Part shown: piece after piece, positions 52,455 to 59,483 of the stretch
Numbering within the stretch: position 1 is the first letter of the stretch
Layout of the letters: every line of letters begins with the position of its first letter
IMG/VR virus record: IMGVR_UViG_3300025154_000064
Span: 24,975 to 88,974 of that record
Origin: a virus
Strand: one strand, 5' to 3'
DNA: 64,000 nt
Made by a program: the position numbers and the translations under genes
The notes under the pieces: model-generated
What the model was told of the DNA's origin: nothing
The model's input: only the letters and a program-made list of their open reading frames with translations
The model's database searches: none

Positions 52455-52735
52455 GCCAGCACACCCCCTTCGCACCAGTAAGGCAGGAAGTTCCGAATAT
52501 GGCTGTCATGGTTCGTGTGGACCACCTCCAATTCGATCTCGATACCCTTCTTTTCCGCCGCCTGGATAAGCCGTGTTTGATCGCAGTCTTCTTCGAGGTA
52601 AGCGACCGGGCCCTTCCGGTAAGAATAGTGGGTTATCTTGTTGGCTATCCCGAGGTACCGCAACGTCGCCATGCCAATTTCCACCCAGCCGTGGCCCGGG
52701 TCGTTATACTTTGTCAAAAAAAGTTTCTTTTCCAT
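52451..52735 (-). CDS. Uncharacterised 94-aa protein
   Basis: ATG 52735 lies two bases past the upstream stop. TKYNDPGHGWVEIGMATLR start, acidic EVVHTNHDSHIRNF end. No family recognised. Confidence 0.5.
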   Translation of the reverse strand: MEKKLFLTKYNDPGHGWVEIGMATLRYLGIANKITHYSYRKGPVAYLEEDCDQTRLIQAAEKKGIEIELEVVHTNHDSHIRNFLPYWCEGGVLA

Positions 52736-52737
52736 TT

Positions 52738-52983
52738 TTAAATCACTCCTATTTCTTCGAGTTTTAGCCAGGTGCGCTTCAGGCATTCGTTCGGGCCGAG
52801 AGCGTTACATGGGCACCTTGTTGATATTACGCCGATAAAGCTCCTGCAAACATAACAGTCGTCCCTTGACAACGGCCATTGTGGACAATGATTACATGGC
52901 CTTTCCTTTGACAGCATGACTAAGAGCGCGTTGATGTGAAGCGCTTCGTGGTATTCCTCATCGGTAAAAAACGGATTATCCAT
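52738..52983 (-). CDS. Small Cys-rich protein
   Basis: An 81-aa protein (ATG 52983 inside the upstream gene's end). CNHCPQWPLSRDDCYVC and RCPCNALGPNEC give a dense Cys pattern. No family recognised. Confidence 0.5.
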   Translation of the reverse strand: MDNPFFTDEEYHEALHINALLVMLSKERPCNHCPQWPLSRDDCYVCRSFIGVISTRCPCNALGPNECLKRTWLKLEEIGVI

Positions 52984-53209
52984 AAACGTTCTCCCATGGG
53001 TCTGGCTCCGATTCAATTTCTTCAATCTTGATCCCGGTTAGTGTGAAGATATCAGCCCACTCGAACCCGCACCTATGGCAGTGTACGCCTTGAGAAATAT
53101 AGTCTCCACAATGGCTTGTACTCCCACTGTCTATATCAACGCTATAACACCGAGGACAATAGACGCCACCTTTGGCGAGATAATCTTCTTCCATTTTTTT
53201 ATAGTTCAT
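52976..53209 (-). CDS. Zinc-ribbon paralogue (WADIFT type)
   Basis: A 77-aa protein: YCPRCYSVDIDSGSTSHCG, then HCHRCGFEWADIFTLTG. Shares CxxCxxxDI, CxxCG and W-x-DI-x-T with 53371-53541, three genes away; they are likely duplicates. Zinc binding expected. Confidence 0.6.
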   Translation of the reverse strand: MNYKKMEEDYLAKGGVYCPRCYSVDIDSGSTSHCGDYISQGVHCHRCGFEWADIFTLTGIKIEEIESEPDPWENVYG

Positions 53210-53370
53210 TTCGGCAACCTCTCAATCCTGTTTTTAGCCTGGTCGAACTCGCATGGTGTCCAGCTGACAAGCTCTTCCTGTTCATCCACAGTCAAGCCGT
53301 CCAGGACCATTGCCATAAAAGGGTCGATCTCATGCGATCCCCAGAAGAAGTGTTGGTCTTGGGTTTTCAT
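53206..53370 (-). CDS. Small uncharacterised protein
   Basis: A 54-aa protein with ATGA overlap to its left neighbour. GSHEIDPFMAMVLDGLTVDE, then W-T-P-C. No family recognised; translational coupling on both sides supports it. Confidence 0.5.
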   Translation of the reverse strand: MKTQDQHFFWGSHEIDPFMAMVLDGLTVDEQEELVSWTPCEFDQAKNRIERLPK

Positions 53371-53541
53371 TCAAGCCTCCGGTCCTTTCGTGATGTCTAC
53401 CCGGTTGAAAGTGTAAATGTCGGTCCATTGCGATCCGCAATCGTCGCAATTCGCATCCTGGGTGACCTCGTTCATTCCCATTTCAAGGCAACCATAGGTA
53501 ATATCTGACGTTCCACACACTGGACAAGTTTCAGGTTCCAT
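53371..53541 (-). CDS. Zinc-ribbon paralogue (WTDIYT type)
   Basis: A 56-aa protein: TCPVCGTSDITYGC, then NCDDCGSQWTDIYTFNRV. Paralogue of 52976-53209. Function unknown. Confidence 0.55.
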   Translation of the reverse strand: MEPETCPVCGTSDITYGCLEMGMNEVTQDANCDDCGSQWTDIYTFNRVDITKGPEA

Positions 53542-53832
53542 TCAAACCTCCAAAACACGGCTTTTGGCCTCATCGATATCTTCAGGTATGCTCGATCCGA
53601 TATCACTAAAGAGCTCCATATCGCCATAATATAAGCCATCGTAATAAATCAGATCTTCCACATATTTCAGTGATTTGTGCTGAAAGAATTTGTCGAGAGT
53701 GTGTATCCAACAAGCATAGGTAACCTGAACATTCTCAAACGGCCCGAAGAACGGCCCAGATGCACCCCAGGCATCCATGTCTTCGGTAACTGTTTTTCTT
53801 CCATGATAAAGATGTATATAAATTGCCATCAC
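53542..53832 (-). CDS. Uncharacterised 96-aa protein
   Basis: Starts MAIYIHLYHGRKTVTEDMDA, ends DIDEAKSRVLEV. The first part resembles small phage proteins with a YHGRK motif. No family recognised. Confidence 0.5.
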   Translation of the reverse strand: MMAIYIHLYHGRKTVTEDMDAWGASGPFFGPFENVQVTYACWIHTLDKFFQHKSLKYVEDLIYYDGLYYGDMELFSDIGSSIPEDIDEAKSRVLEV

Positions 53833-53840
53833 TCCCCCTC

Positions 53841-53963
53841 CTACCAGTCACACTGGTTCTGCCACGCGGCCTCATCCACCCGCTCGGCGATCATAATGGC
53901 GCACTCATCGCAGATTTCGCCTTCGTTGCACTCGTTCTCGCCGCAGAATTCGCAGATGGTCAT
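53841..53963 (-). CDS. 40-aa Cys-rich protein
   Basis: ATGA-overlap start at 53963; CEFCGENECNEGEICDECA. Small zinc-finger-like; stop TAG. Confidence 0.5.
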   Translation of the reverse strand: MTICEFCGENECNEGEICDECAIMIAERVDEAAWQNQCDW

Positions 53964-54226
53964 AAGCACCCACCGCAGCACCCATGGGGCACGACTTCAT
54001 TAACCTTCTTGAGAACTTCTACCCTCAAATCAAACGGAAAACCGGCCGGCCATGGATGAATTTTCCACTCGCCCTTGGCTATATGATAGTCTCCATAACC
54101 AGCATTAATGGTACGTCCACCAGATACAAGGCAGTCACCAAACTCCCACACACAGCCATTGATAGTTACGATCAGGTTTCCATCGCAAAGCTTTGGCCAT
54201 GCCCCATCATAGTTGATCTCAATCAT
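53960..54226 (-). CDS. Uncharacterised 88-aa protein
   Basis: ATG 54226 by ATGA overlap and GGGGACCG. MIEINYDGAWPKLCDG, C-terminal CCGGCL. No family recognised. Confidence 0.5.
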   Translation of the reverse strand: MIEINYDGAWPKLCDGNLIVTINGCVWEFGDCLVSGGRTINAGYGDYHIAKGEWKIHPWPAGFPFDLRVEVLKKVNEVVPHGCCGGCL

Positions 54227-54456
54227 CGGTCCCCCTTTGGTAGCCTGCACGGAAAGTCACTCTTGAATAGCGTCGAGAAGCCGGCCTGAAGCGTTTGAGG
54301 TATCACGCTACCCACATTTCCCTTCTCTTTCCATGGACCGTATTTGTAACCATACCGCGTTTTATCTTGAAATCTCATGAACAAAACGCCATCGCTTCTT
54401 ATCGCGGCCTGGATCAAGCCATGTATCCCGCCGGCGTATTTGGCTAAGACTTTCAT
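54223..54456 (-). CDS. Uncharacterised 77-aa protein
   Basis: Basic; SDGVLFMRFQDKTRYGYKYG segment. Overlaps both neighbours by four bases. No family recognised. Confidence 0.5.
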   Translation of the reverse strand: MKVLAKYAGGIHGLIQAAIRSDGVLFMRFQDKTRYGYKYGPWKEKGNVGSVIPQTLQAGFSTLFKSDFPCRLPKGDR

Positions 54457-54617
54457 CGAACCTCCTTAACCCAGAAAAGTGTGCCACATAGGATGCACCG
54501 ATGGCGGGATACCTCGAACACTTCATCCGGAATAAAGAAATCGAAATCCCATATCCCAACATTAACGCTTTCTCTGTTTATCTCAATCGCATCGCCACCG
54601 CATTTAGGACAGTTCAT
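54453..54617 (-). CDS. Zinc-ribbon small protein
   Basis: A 54-aa protein: NCPKCGGDAIEINR, then RCILCGTLFWVKEVR. Likely small zinc-ribbon. Overlaps neighbours. Confidence 0.55.
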   Translation of the reverse strand: MNCPKCGGDAIEINRESVNVGIWDFDFFIPDEVFEVSRHRCILCGTLFWVKEVR

Positions 54618-55315
54618 GCCGCCTCTCTTTCTGCATCTGACCATGCATCCAACATGTTGACGATACCCTCCAGCGCTCTCCTCGCATCAGACGTCATATC
54701 GCCGCCGGCACAGACCTCTCCAAGAATAAGCCGCTGCTCTTCAAGGTAATCCACATTCACGTTTTCGAAGGTGATAGCACGGTGTTTGGGAATGATAATG
54801 GACCGAGCGTTGACGGTTGTTCCCAAACCAGGCGCCGGTCGAAGCGTTTCGCTGAAAGCCTCCCACTCTTCCTGAGTCGGAACAGATAGGTTATATTTCT
54901 TTTCATTACCCGATGCCAGCCATCCTGAGCAATAATCGCCATGCTTCAGGATGAGATAGAACGCATCTGGGTAGTCGGAAGGTGGTTGCCATATTTTGGA
55001 CATGCCTTTCTTGCGGTCCATAATTTTTGTGCAAGCAGTGCACCATGGTTCACAGTCACCAAAGGCAGCCGCTCTTTTCCCGCACTTCGGACATTCCCAG
55101 GCTGGCGCGTAAATATACTCACCCTTAATGTGGCAATCCACAACACACCCGGGATCGCCCGCCGTCATCCGGACAGAAAAACGAGCGTTGCATTTGTCGC
55201 AATAGATGGCCGCGTGCGATACAGAGGTGAATTTCGAGTGCCCACATACCGGGCAGGTTAAGGCGTCCCACTCGAACGGGTTGAATCCGCCGATGTTCTC
55301 GATACAGAATGTCAT
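54614..55315 (-). CDS. Zinc-ribbon protein, 233 aa
   Basis: ATG 55315 overlaps the previous stop (ATGA). CPVCGHSKFTSV, CDKCNARFS, CPKCGKRAAAF and CTACTK give four cysteine pairs in the first 110 residues. The C-terminal part (VNVDYLEEQRLILGEVCA) is unassigned. Confidence 0.6.
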   Translation of the reverse strand: MTFCIENIGGFNPFEWDALTCPVCGHSKFTSVSHAAIYCDKCNARFSVRMTAGDPGCVVDCHIKGEYIYAPAWECPKCGKRAAAFGDCEPWCTACTKIMDRKKGMSKIWQPPSDYPDAFYLILKHGDYCSGWLASGNEKKYNLSVPTQEEWEAFSETLRPAPGLGTTVNARSIIIPKHRAITFENVNVDYLEEQRLILGEVCAGGDMTSDARRALEGIVNMLDAWSDAEREAA

Positions 55316-55452
55316 ACCCCCACCTCCGCATCTTCCAGCGCACGACGTCGCGCTACCAATGCCAGAGTCAACGGCTCGATCTGCTCCCGGCACCACAGCT
55401 TCGCCATCATTTCGGCCAAAAACCATGTCTGTGCGCTGAAAGTTTTCTCCAT
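55312..55452 (-). CDS. Small uncharacterised protein
   Basis: A 46-aa protein: EKTFSAQTWFLAEMMAKLWC, then REQIEPLTLALVARRRALED. Start with a fair site; coupling by ATGA to its neighbour. No family recognised. Confidence 0.5.
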   Translation of the reverse strand: MEKTFSAQTWFLAEMMAKLWCREQIEPLTLALVARRRALEDAEVGV

Positions 55453-55482
55453 CACACGAACACCCGGGAAAACTTTCTCCCG

Positions 55483-55695
55483 TTAGCCCCACATCGAGTG
55501 AAGCGGGTGGCCGCCAATAAGAACGCGCTCTCCAAACCGCAATGATTCATGAAGCTGAAGGTTTTCGTCAGCAGGTAGGCACACAGCGCCGGTAACGGTT
55601 ACCAGATCACCAAGGATTGGCTTCTGTTGGCCTAAGCGGTCGGTTGTAAGCCGGGCGTGAAGGTCGTTCCCAAGTTTTACGGATATTAATCTCAT
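55483..55695 (-). CDS. Uncharacterised 70-aa protein
   Basis: ATG 55695. GDLVTVTGAVCLPADENLQL segment. No family recognised. Confidence 0.45.
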   Translation of the reverse strand: MRLISVKLGNDLHARLTTDRLGQQKPILGDLVTVTGAVCLPADENLQLHESLRFGERVLIGGHPLHSMWG

Positions 55696-55696
55696 G

Positions 55697-56224
55697 CTAT
55701 TCCTCCTTAAATTCGGTTCCAAATATTATTTTAAAGTGGATAGCCTGCTTTTCCCTTGCGGCATCCCTTGCGGCATCCCTTGCGGCATCCCTTGCGGCAG
55801 CCCATGCGGCATCCCTTGCGGCATCCCTTGCGGCAGCCCTTGCGGCATCCCATGCGGCATCCCTTGCGGCAGCCCATGCGGCAGCCCATGCGGCAGCCAA
55901 CTCTTCTTCTGAAGCTTCACCGTGTGCAAAAAGGTGCACAGTTCTCACAGCGTCACGGCTTCTTTTATCTTCCATGAGATGCAAAATATCCTGACAACAA
56001 GCCACGGCAAAGAGTCTGTATCTCTTCGCAATATCATCCCCTTCGAGTGCCGATTTGGGGACCCATAACACATCGTTAAGCCCATTAATTTCCAGAATCT
56101 TTACAAGCTGGATGGGTGTCTCGTCTTTAAACCCTCTACCAAGACCTTTCTTCAGATGCTTGTAGCGTTCGGTGCAGGCTTTCGCCTCTCGCAATTTCTT
56201 TAATGTCGTGTAGGGTATCATCAA
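55697..56224 (-). CDS. Alanine-repeat protein (immunity-like family)
   Basis: A 175-aa protein. Residues 1-105 are helical with charged residues (TTLKKLREAKACTERYKHL; RYRLFAVACCQDILHLM), followed by ASEEELAAA and about 12 repeats of AARDAA/AAWAAA. The order of helical domain, (R)SRxAV, GEASEEEL and Ala-rich repeats resembles a widespread family sometimes annotated as putative immunity proteins; that name is unproven. Confidence 0.5.
   Translation of the reverse strand: MMIPYTTLKKLREAKACTERYKHLKKGLGRGFKDETPIQLVKILEINGLNDVLWVPKSALEGDDIAKRYRLFAVACCQDILHLMEDKRSRDAVRTVHLFAHGEASEEELAAAWAAAWAAARDAAWDAARAAARDAARDAAWAAARDAARDAARDAAREKQAIHFKIIFGTEFKEE
55757..55902. repeat. 12-nt tandem repeat in the alanine-repeat gene
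   Basis: About 12 copies of GCATCCCTTGCG with GCAGCCCATGCG variants. It encodes AARD/AAWA units in 55697-56224. In-frame, so length changes by 12 nt keep the gene intact. Confidence 0.8.
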
Positions 56225-56445
56225 AAATGCTCCAAACTCCTAATGGTTGCCTCATGCTTTGCGCACGCATAAGAGTTCACATGCTCCCGCAGCGCCGCCG
56301 TGACCACGATCTTCGCCAGCACAGCTTCATTCGGGTTGTAATCGGCAGGATCAATCGCGCCGCTTCTCCTATATCGCAAGATCGTAATGCGAAGGTCATC
56401 TATCACCCGCTCAAGCAGCTCGTTTATCTTTTCCCCGTGTCCCAT
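56221..56445 (-). CDS. Uncharacterised 74-aa protein
   Basis: Helical with charged residues (GEKINELLERVIDDLRITIL). Overlaps both neighbours. No family recognised. Confidence 0.5.
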   Translation of the reverse strand: MGHGEKINELLERVIDDLRITILRYRRSGAIDPADYNPNEAVLAKIVVTAALREHVNSYACAKHEATIRSLEHF

Positions 56446-56905
56446 CTTCTGCCTCCATGAGTTTCGACCAGCGGTTTCTCAAATCCTCAGCCACCAAGTA
56501 GGCCACAAACTTCTGCATATCTGGGTCGAAGTGCTTGTGAACAACAAAAAAGGCGCCAATAAGGTTCCTGACGGCGCGGATCTTCCACGGGTTGGCTTTC
56601 TTTTCCTTAAGTTTATCTTCCAGCGCCGCCAGCAGTGCCAGTGTGAGCGAGGTGTAGTTCTCGATTTCCATGTCCTGCAGGTAGTTTTGGAAGGCATCAA
56701 GGATTGCGTTCAGCCGCTTCATGCCGGCGGAATCCAGCTGGCCAGGCCATTGGGTAAAGGCATGGTCGCATGAATGCTTGACGGCCTTTAACGCACCGGA
56801 AAGTTCCATCAAATCGTCTTCTGGTAACTTTTCCAGCAAGGTGTTCGCCTGTGATTCGGCGATCGCAAGAACGGCAATGGTGTTTATGAAGGCTGTGCTG
56901 GCCAT
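56411..56905 (-). CDS. Uncharacterised helical protein
   Basis: A 164-aa all-helical protein (TLLEKLPEDDLMELSGALKA; YTSLTLALLAALEDKLKEKK). No family recognised. Overlaps its neighbours. Confidence 0.5.
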   Translation of the reverse strand: MASTAFINTIAVLAIAESQANTLLEKLPEDDLMELSGALKAVKHSCDHAFTQWPGQLDSAGMKRLNAILDAFQNYLQDMEIENYTSLTLALLAALEDKLKEKKANPWKIRAVRNLIGAFFVVHKHFDPDMQKFVAYLVAEDLRNRWSKLMEAEDGTRGKDKRAA

Positions 56906-57123
56906 TGCGCCTCCCTTCCGGCTTGTTGGAACAGGTCAGCTGTTCTTTCCGGGTCGATTTCAACGAGGTCGCCTTGATAGATGTAGGCAGGACTATCGCC
57001 ATCGATTACCGTGTTGTGGTCGCAGTCCTCGTCGTAATCGCAGATGGTCACATCAACTTCCGTGTTGGTGACGATAGACGTGATAACTCCGCCTTCAATG
57101 GCGATCCAAATTTTTGGTTTCAT
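56884..57123 (-). CDS. Small acidic phage protein
   Basis: A 79-aa protein with TEVDVTICDYDEDCDHNTV, common in small phage proteins of unknown function. ATG 57123 follows AAGGAG. Just upstream is hairpin CACCAAGG/CCTTGGTG (57156-57179) and TIGR array A. Confidence 0.5.
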   Translation of the reverse strand: MKPKIWIAIEGGVITSIVTNTEVDVTICDYDEDCDHNTVIDGDSPAYIYQGDLVEIDPERTADLFQQAGREAQWPAQPS

Positions 57124-57155
57124 AGCTGGTTCTCCTTAGGGTTGGGATTCTGGGA

Positions 57156-57179
57156 CACCAAGGCGCGAGGGCCTTGGTG
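57156..57179. promoter_or_regulatory. Small hairpin beside array A
   Basis: CACCAAGG (57156-57163) pairs with CCTTGGTG (57172-57179), loop CGCGAGGG. It sits between array A and the gene at 57123 and could end or process an array transcript. Confidence 0.4.
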
Positions 57180-57181
57180 GT

Positions 57182-57334
57182 TGGTACGCAAGAACCATCT
57201 GTGGTTAAAAGCTGAAGTGGCTCGCATACGAATCCTGTGTTTGAAATACTTCTTGGCTCGCAATTTAATCATGTGGCTAAAAGCGTTTTTGGCTCGCATT
57301 CGGATACTGTGTTTAATTATTCATCTGGCTGTCA
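57182..57334. repeat. TIGR array A, four 36-bp units
   Basis: Units begin at 57182, 57218, 57254 and 57290, exactly 36 bp apart. Each reads TGGCTCGCA, 9 variable bases, TGTGTTTAA, 9 variable bases (plus strand), with minor changes (TGGTACGCA; TGTGGTTAA). The eight spacers are all different. It ends in the degenerate TGGCTGTCA five bases before the stop codon of the gene at 57339. In-frame stops in the spacers rule out a coding repeat. Layout matches a tandem interspaced guide RNA array; strand of transcription unknown. Confidence 0.85.
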
Positions 57335-57338
57335 AACA

Positions 57339-57989
57339 TCAATTAACCATAGGCTGCACTGGCCGCCCGGCTGGCGCAACCGCCATGCCAACGTCGTAAG
57401 CTGTCTTGGCCGCAATCAATGCCGCCTTCAACTTTTTGATTTGCTCGTGCTGCTCAATGATGGTCCGCTCTTGTTCGGCGATGATCTCATCCTTCTGCGA
57501 GAGCTGCCTCATCAGGCTTTCAACCGTCGGTTTGGCGACCACTGGTTCCTCGCGCTTGGCCTTCAGTTCCGGCTTCTCGTGCTTTGCGATGACCTTCTCG
57601 ACAAGCGCCGGCGTGACTTTCTCAATTGGAACAGATGCCAAGTCGTTAAAGACTTTTTCTTTTCCGACGGCGCCACACCGATGGTGCGCTGCAATTGGGA
57701 TAGACGGACCATACTTCACAGCCTCGACTGGTGCGCCGATAAAGGCGAGCTTGAGGTCACCGTACCGGCCTGGGGAAAGGTCGAACATGGTTTTCACATA
57801 TTCGTTAAAGGATGCGTTCTTAAATCTCGGGTTTTCCCTGAAGCGCTTGGTGTAATCCAAGTAATACAACGCACGGATGAAATTCTTCTGGTGCCTCAGC
57901 TCAAGAATTTTCTCACGTGCCGCTTCGGTTTCGATCTGGGTAATGGATCTGGTGTCATACTTTTTTTTCAATTCTTCGATAGCTTGCAT
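57339..57989 (-). CDS. Uncharacterised protein between TIGR arrays A and B
   Basis: A 216-aa protein flanked on both sides by array. N-terminal half: LRHQKNFIRALYYLDYTKRF, then NASFNEYVKTMFDLSPGRYG. C-terminal coiled coil from about 165 (LSQKDEIIAEQERTIIEQHE). No family recognised. Its position suggests, but does not prove, a link to the guide system. Its upstream 5' region would contain array B. Confidence 0.55.
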   Translation of the reverse strand: MQAIEELKKKYDTRSITQIETEAAREKILELRHQKNFIRALYYLDYTKRFRENPRFKNASFNEYVKTMFDLSPGRYGDLKLAFIGAPVEAVKYGPSIPIAAHHRCGAVGKEKVFNDLASVPIEKVTPALVEKVIAKHEKPELKAKREEPVVAKPTVESLMRQLSQKDEIIAEQERTIIEQHEQIKKLKAALIAAKTAYDVGMAVAPAGRPVQPMVN

Positions 57990-58014
57990 TGTTTTTTTCC
58001 TTTTTTGGGTTTGG

Positions 58015-58312
58015 GGTGACGCATTGGCAAATTGTGTTTAAATGGAACCCTGGCTCGCAAAATGATGATGTGCCTAATCCAAAGTTTGACTCGCAATAAT
58101 TTTCTGTGTTTAACTTTCCAGCTGGCTCGCATCCTCAAGCTGTGTTTAAAAAAAATAGATGGCTCGCAACCTCGGATCGTGTTTAATTTTGGCGCTGGCT
58201 CGCAAACGTTTTTTGTGATTAATCGTGAAAATGGCTCGCAAAGTACCAATAGGGTTAATCTTCATAATGGCTTGCAGGTTCATTGTGTGTTTAACCGGAA
58301 CAGTGGCTTCCC
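58015..58312. repeat. TIGR array B, eight 36-bp units
   Basis: Units begin at 58015, 58051, 58087, 58123, 58160, 58196, 58232 and 58268. Period 36 except one of 37 where a spacer has an A-run (58150-58159). Repeats TGGCTCGCA and TGTGTTTAA with small changes (TGACTCGCA, TGTGCCTAA, TAGGGTTAA). All 16 spacers differ. Degenerate end TGGCTTCCC at 58304. It fills the gap between the 57339-57989 gene and the Tas-like gene. Confidence 0.87.
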
Positions 58313-58348
58313 CGGTGGCCACCAACAGACGACCACCCAGTACTTTCT

Positions 58349-59206
58349 TTATGCCTCTACCAACTCTTCCACCTCAACCTCGATATCTTTCTTAAAATAA
58401 AACGGCTCGATAATCCCGGTATGTCCCAAGATCGTCCCAGCATAAGGCTCGCTGACCGGCTTCCCGTCAAGCGTCCGCGCGACGGTCCAGAAGTGGGACA
58501 AAAATAACTTCACCGTCTCGTGCTTCGCCATGTTTAAACGATGGCCTTTGGTGGCGTCCGGATGGGTCCGTTCACGTTTTCGCTTGGAAGCTTCCAGGAA
58601 GGTTTTATACTGTTCGTCTGCCGGATGCCGGTTAACCTGTTCGCCAAAGTGATAGGTAACTACCCGGCCGCGGCTCGACCAGTCCGAGACGGTTCCTTTC
58701 TTTCGCTTCGGCATCTTCCCGTCAATGACGTGCCGCCCCATGTAATGCCACCACCCGGAAATATTGGCGAAATCCTTCTCTTCAATGGCATGATGGGTGT
58801 GGCCTTCGCCCTTGGCGCTCTTCTGGCAAGTCGAGCACCAGAAGGTGTTGAAAGATTTGCCTTCCTCCTCGACAGCTTTCTTCTCAAGTTTAGTGCCGCA
58901 CTTCTCGCACACCGGCGTGAAGCGGTAATAATAGAGCAGGACCAAATTCCCGGCGATGAAAGGGCCGGCACCAGGGACGTGCTTCAGCCACTCGGTCCAG
59001 ACCGGATAAAATTCGAGGTCCTTTTCGATGTTCCGGGACAGCTTGCCTTTAATACTTTCCAGATTCTTTATGAGGTCCTGGTGTTTCTCGCTGGCATCAG
59101 GGTTCATCGACCCGAGCCGGTTTTTCGTCGAAACGAGCATCTTGCAAAGGTCATCATAGGTCCTGCAATTGAAGCTTAAATTTCTTACTACCATTTCGTC
59201 TATCAT
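58349..59206 (-). CDS. Tas-like protein (Nop/IS110-type, nuclease-less)
   Basis: A 285-aa protein (ATG 59206, AAAGGA upstream). Residues 10-75 are a charged helical region. Residues 77-86 are VPGAGPFIAG, the helix-hairpin-helix seen in IS110 Transposase_20 and Nop-like domains. A zinc ribbon is inserted (Cys 100, 103, 124, 127). Residues 218-245 (TKGHRLNMAKHETVKLFLSH) match the C-terminal helices of that domain. No RuvC DEDD or HNH motif is seen, so it would be of the TasA kind. It lies between arrays B and C/D. It is expected to bind 36-nt guide RNAs and DNA. Domain similarity is read by eye, so it needs a profile search. Confidence 0.72.
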   Translation of the reverse strand: MIDEMVVRNLSFNCRTYDDLCKMLVSTKNRLGSMNPDASEKHQDLIKNLESIKGKLSRNIEKDLEFYPVWTEWLKHVPGAGPFIAGNLVLLYYYRFTPVCEKCGTKLEKKAVEEEGKSFNTFWCSTCQKSAKGEGHTHHAIEEKDFANISGWWHYMGRHVIDGKMPKRKKGTVSDWSSRGRVVTYHFGEQVNRHPADEQYKTFLEASKRKRERTHPDATKGHRLNMAKHETVKLFLSHFWTVARTLDGKPVSEPYAGTILGHTGIIEPFYFKKDIEVEVEELVEA

Positions 59207-59295
59207 GCTGTTTTTCCTTTGTTGTTTTGCCGTAATAGTACGGCGGTTACAGAGTTGGTGCCGCAAAAGCGCGGCGGTTTTTGGTTAAGCATTTC

Positions 59296-59466
59296 CTATT
59301 TGTGTTTTAAAAGGAAAATGGCTCGCAAGACATTAATGTATTCAATTTTCAAAATAGCTCGAACATCTTTTATTCCTGTTTGTTTCTCACATATGATCTT
59401 TCCAGATCTAAACCTATCTCTTTGACGCATCTTTTCGCGGCTTTTAAATGTTTTAGTACATAGCAT
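59296..59466 (-). CDS. Possible 56-aa ORF running into array C
   Basis: ATG 59466 after AGGTGG. Basic start (LCTKTFKSREKMRQRDRFRS), with the last part translating array sequence. It may be a real leader or chance; the array part is not conserved as protein. Confidence 0.25.
   Translation of the reverse strand: MLCTKTFKSREKMRQRDRFRSGKIICEKQTGIKDVRAILKIEYINVLRAIFLLKHK
59301..59363. repeat. TIGR array C, one degraded unit
   Basis: TGGCTCGCA (59319-59327), spacer, TGTATTCAA (59337-59345), spacer, then TAGCTCGAA (59355-59363). TGTGTTTTAA-like half before it (59301-59310). A decayed remnant, same orientation as the other arrays. The rest of 59207-59300 shows only weak traces (for example TTTGGTTAA near 59280). 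Confidence 0.65.
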
Positions 59467-59483
59467 CTTTCCACCTCATGATA

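Noticed and set aside
58349-59206. An IS110-family insertion sequence
   Set aside because: Only the C-terminal-type domain is similar; no DEDD RuvC part, and no IS ends or target-site features are seen.
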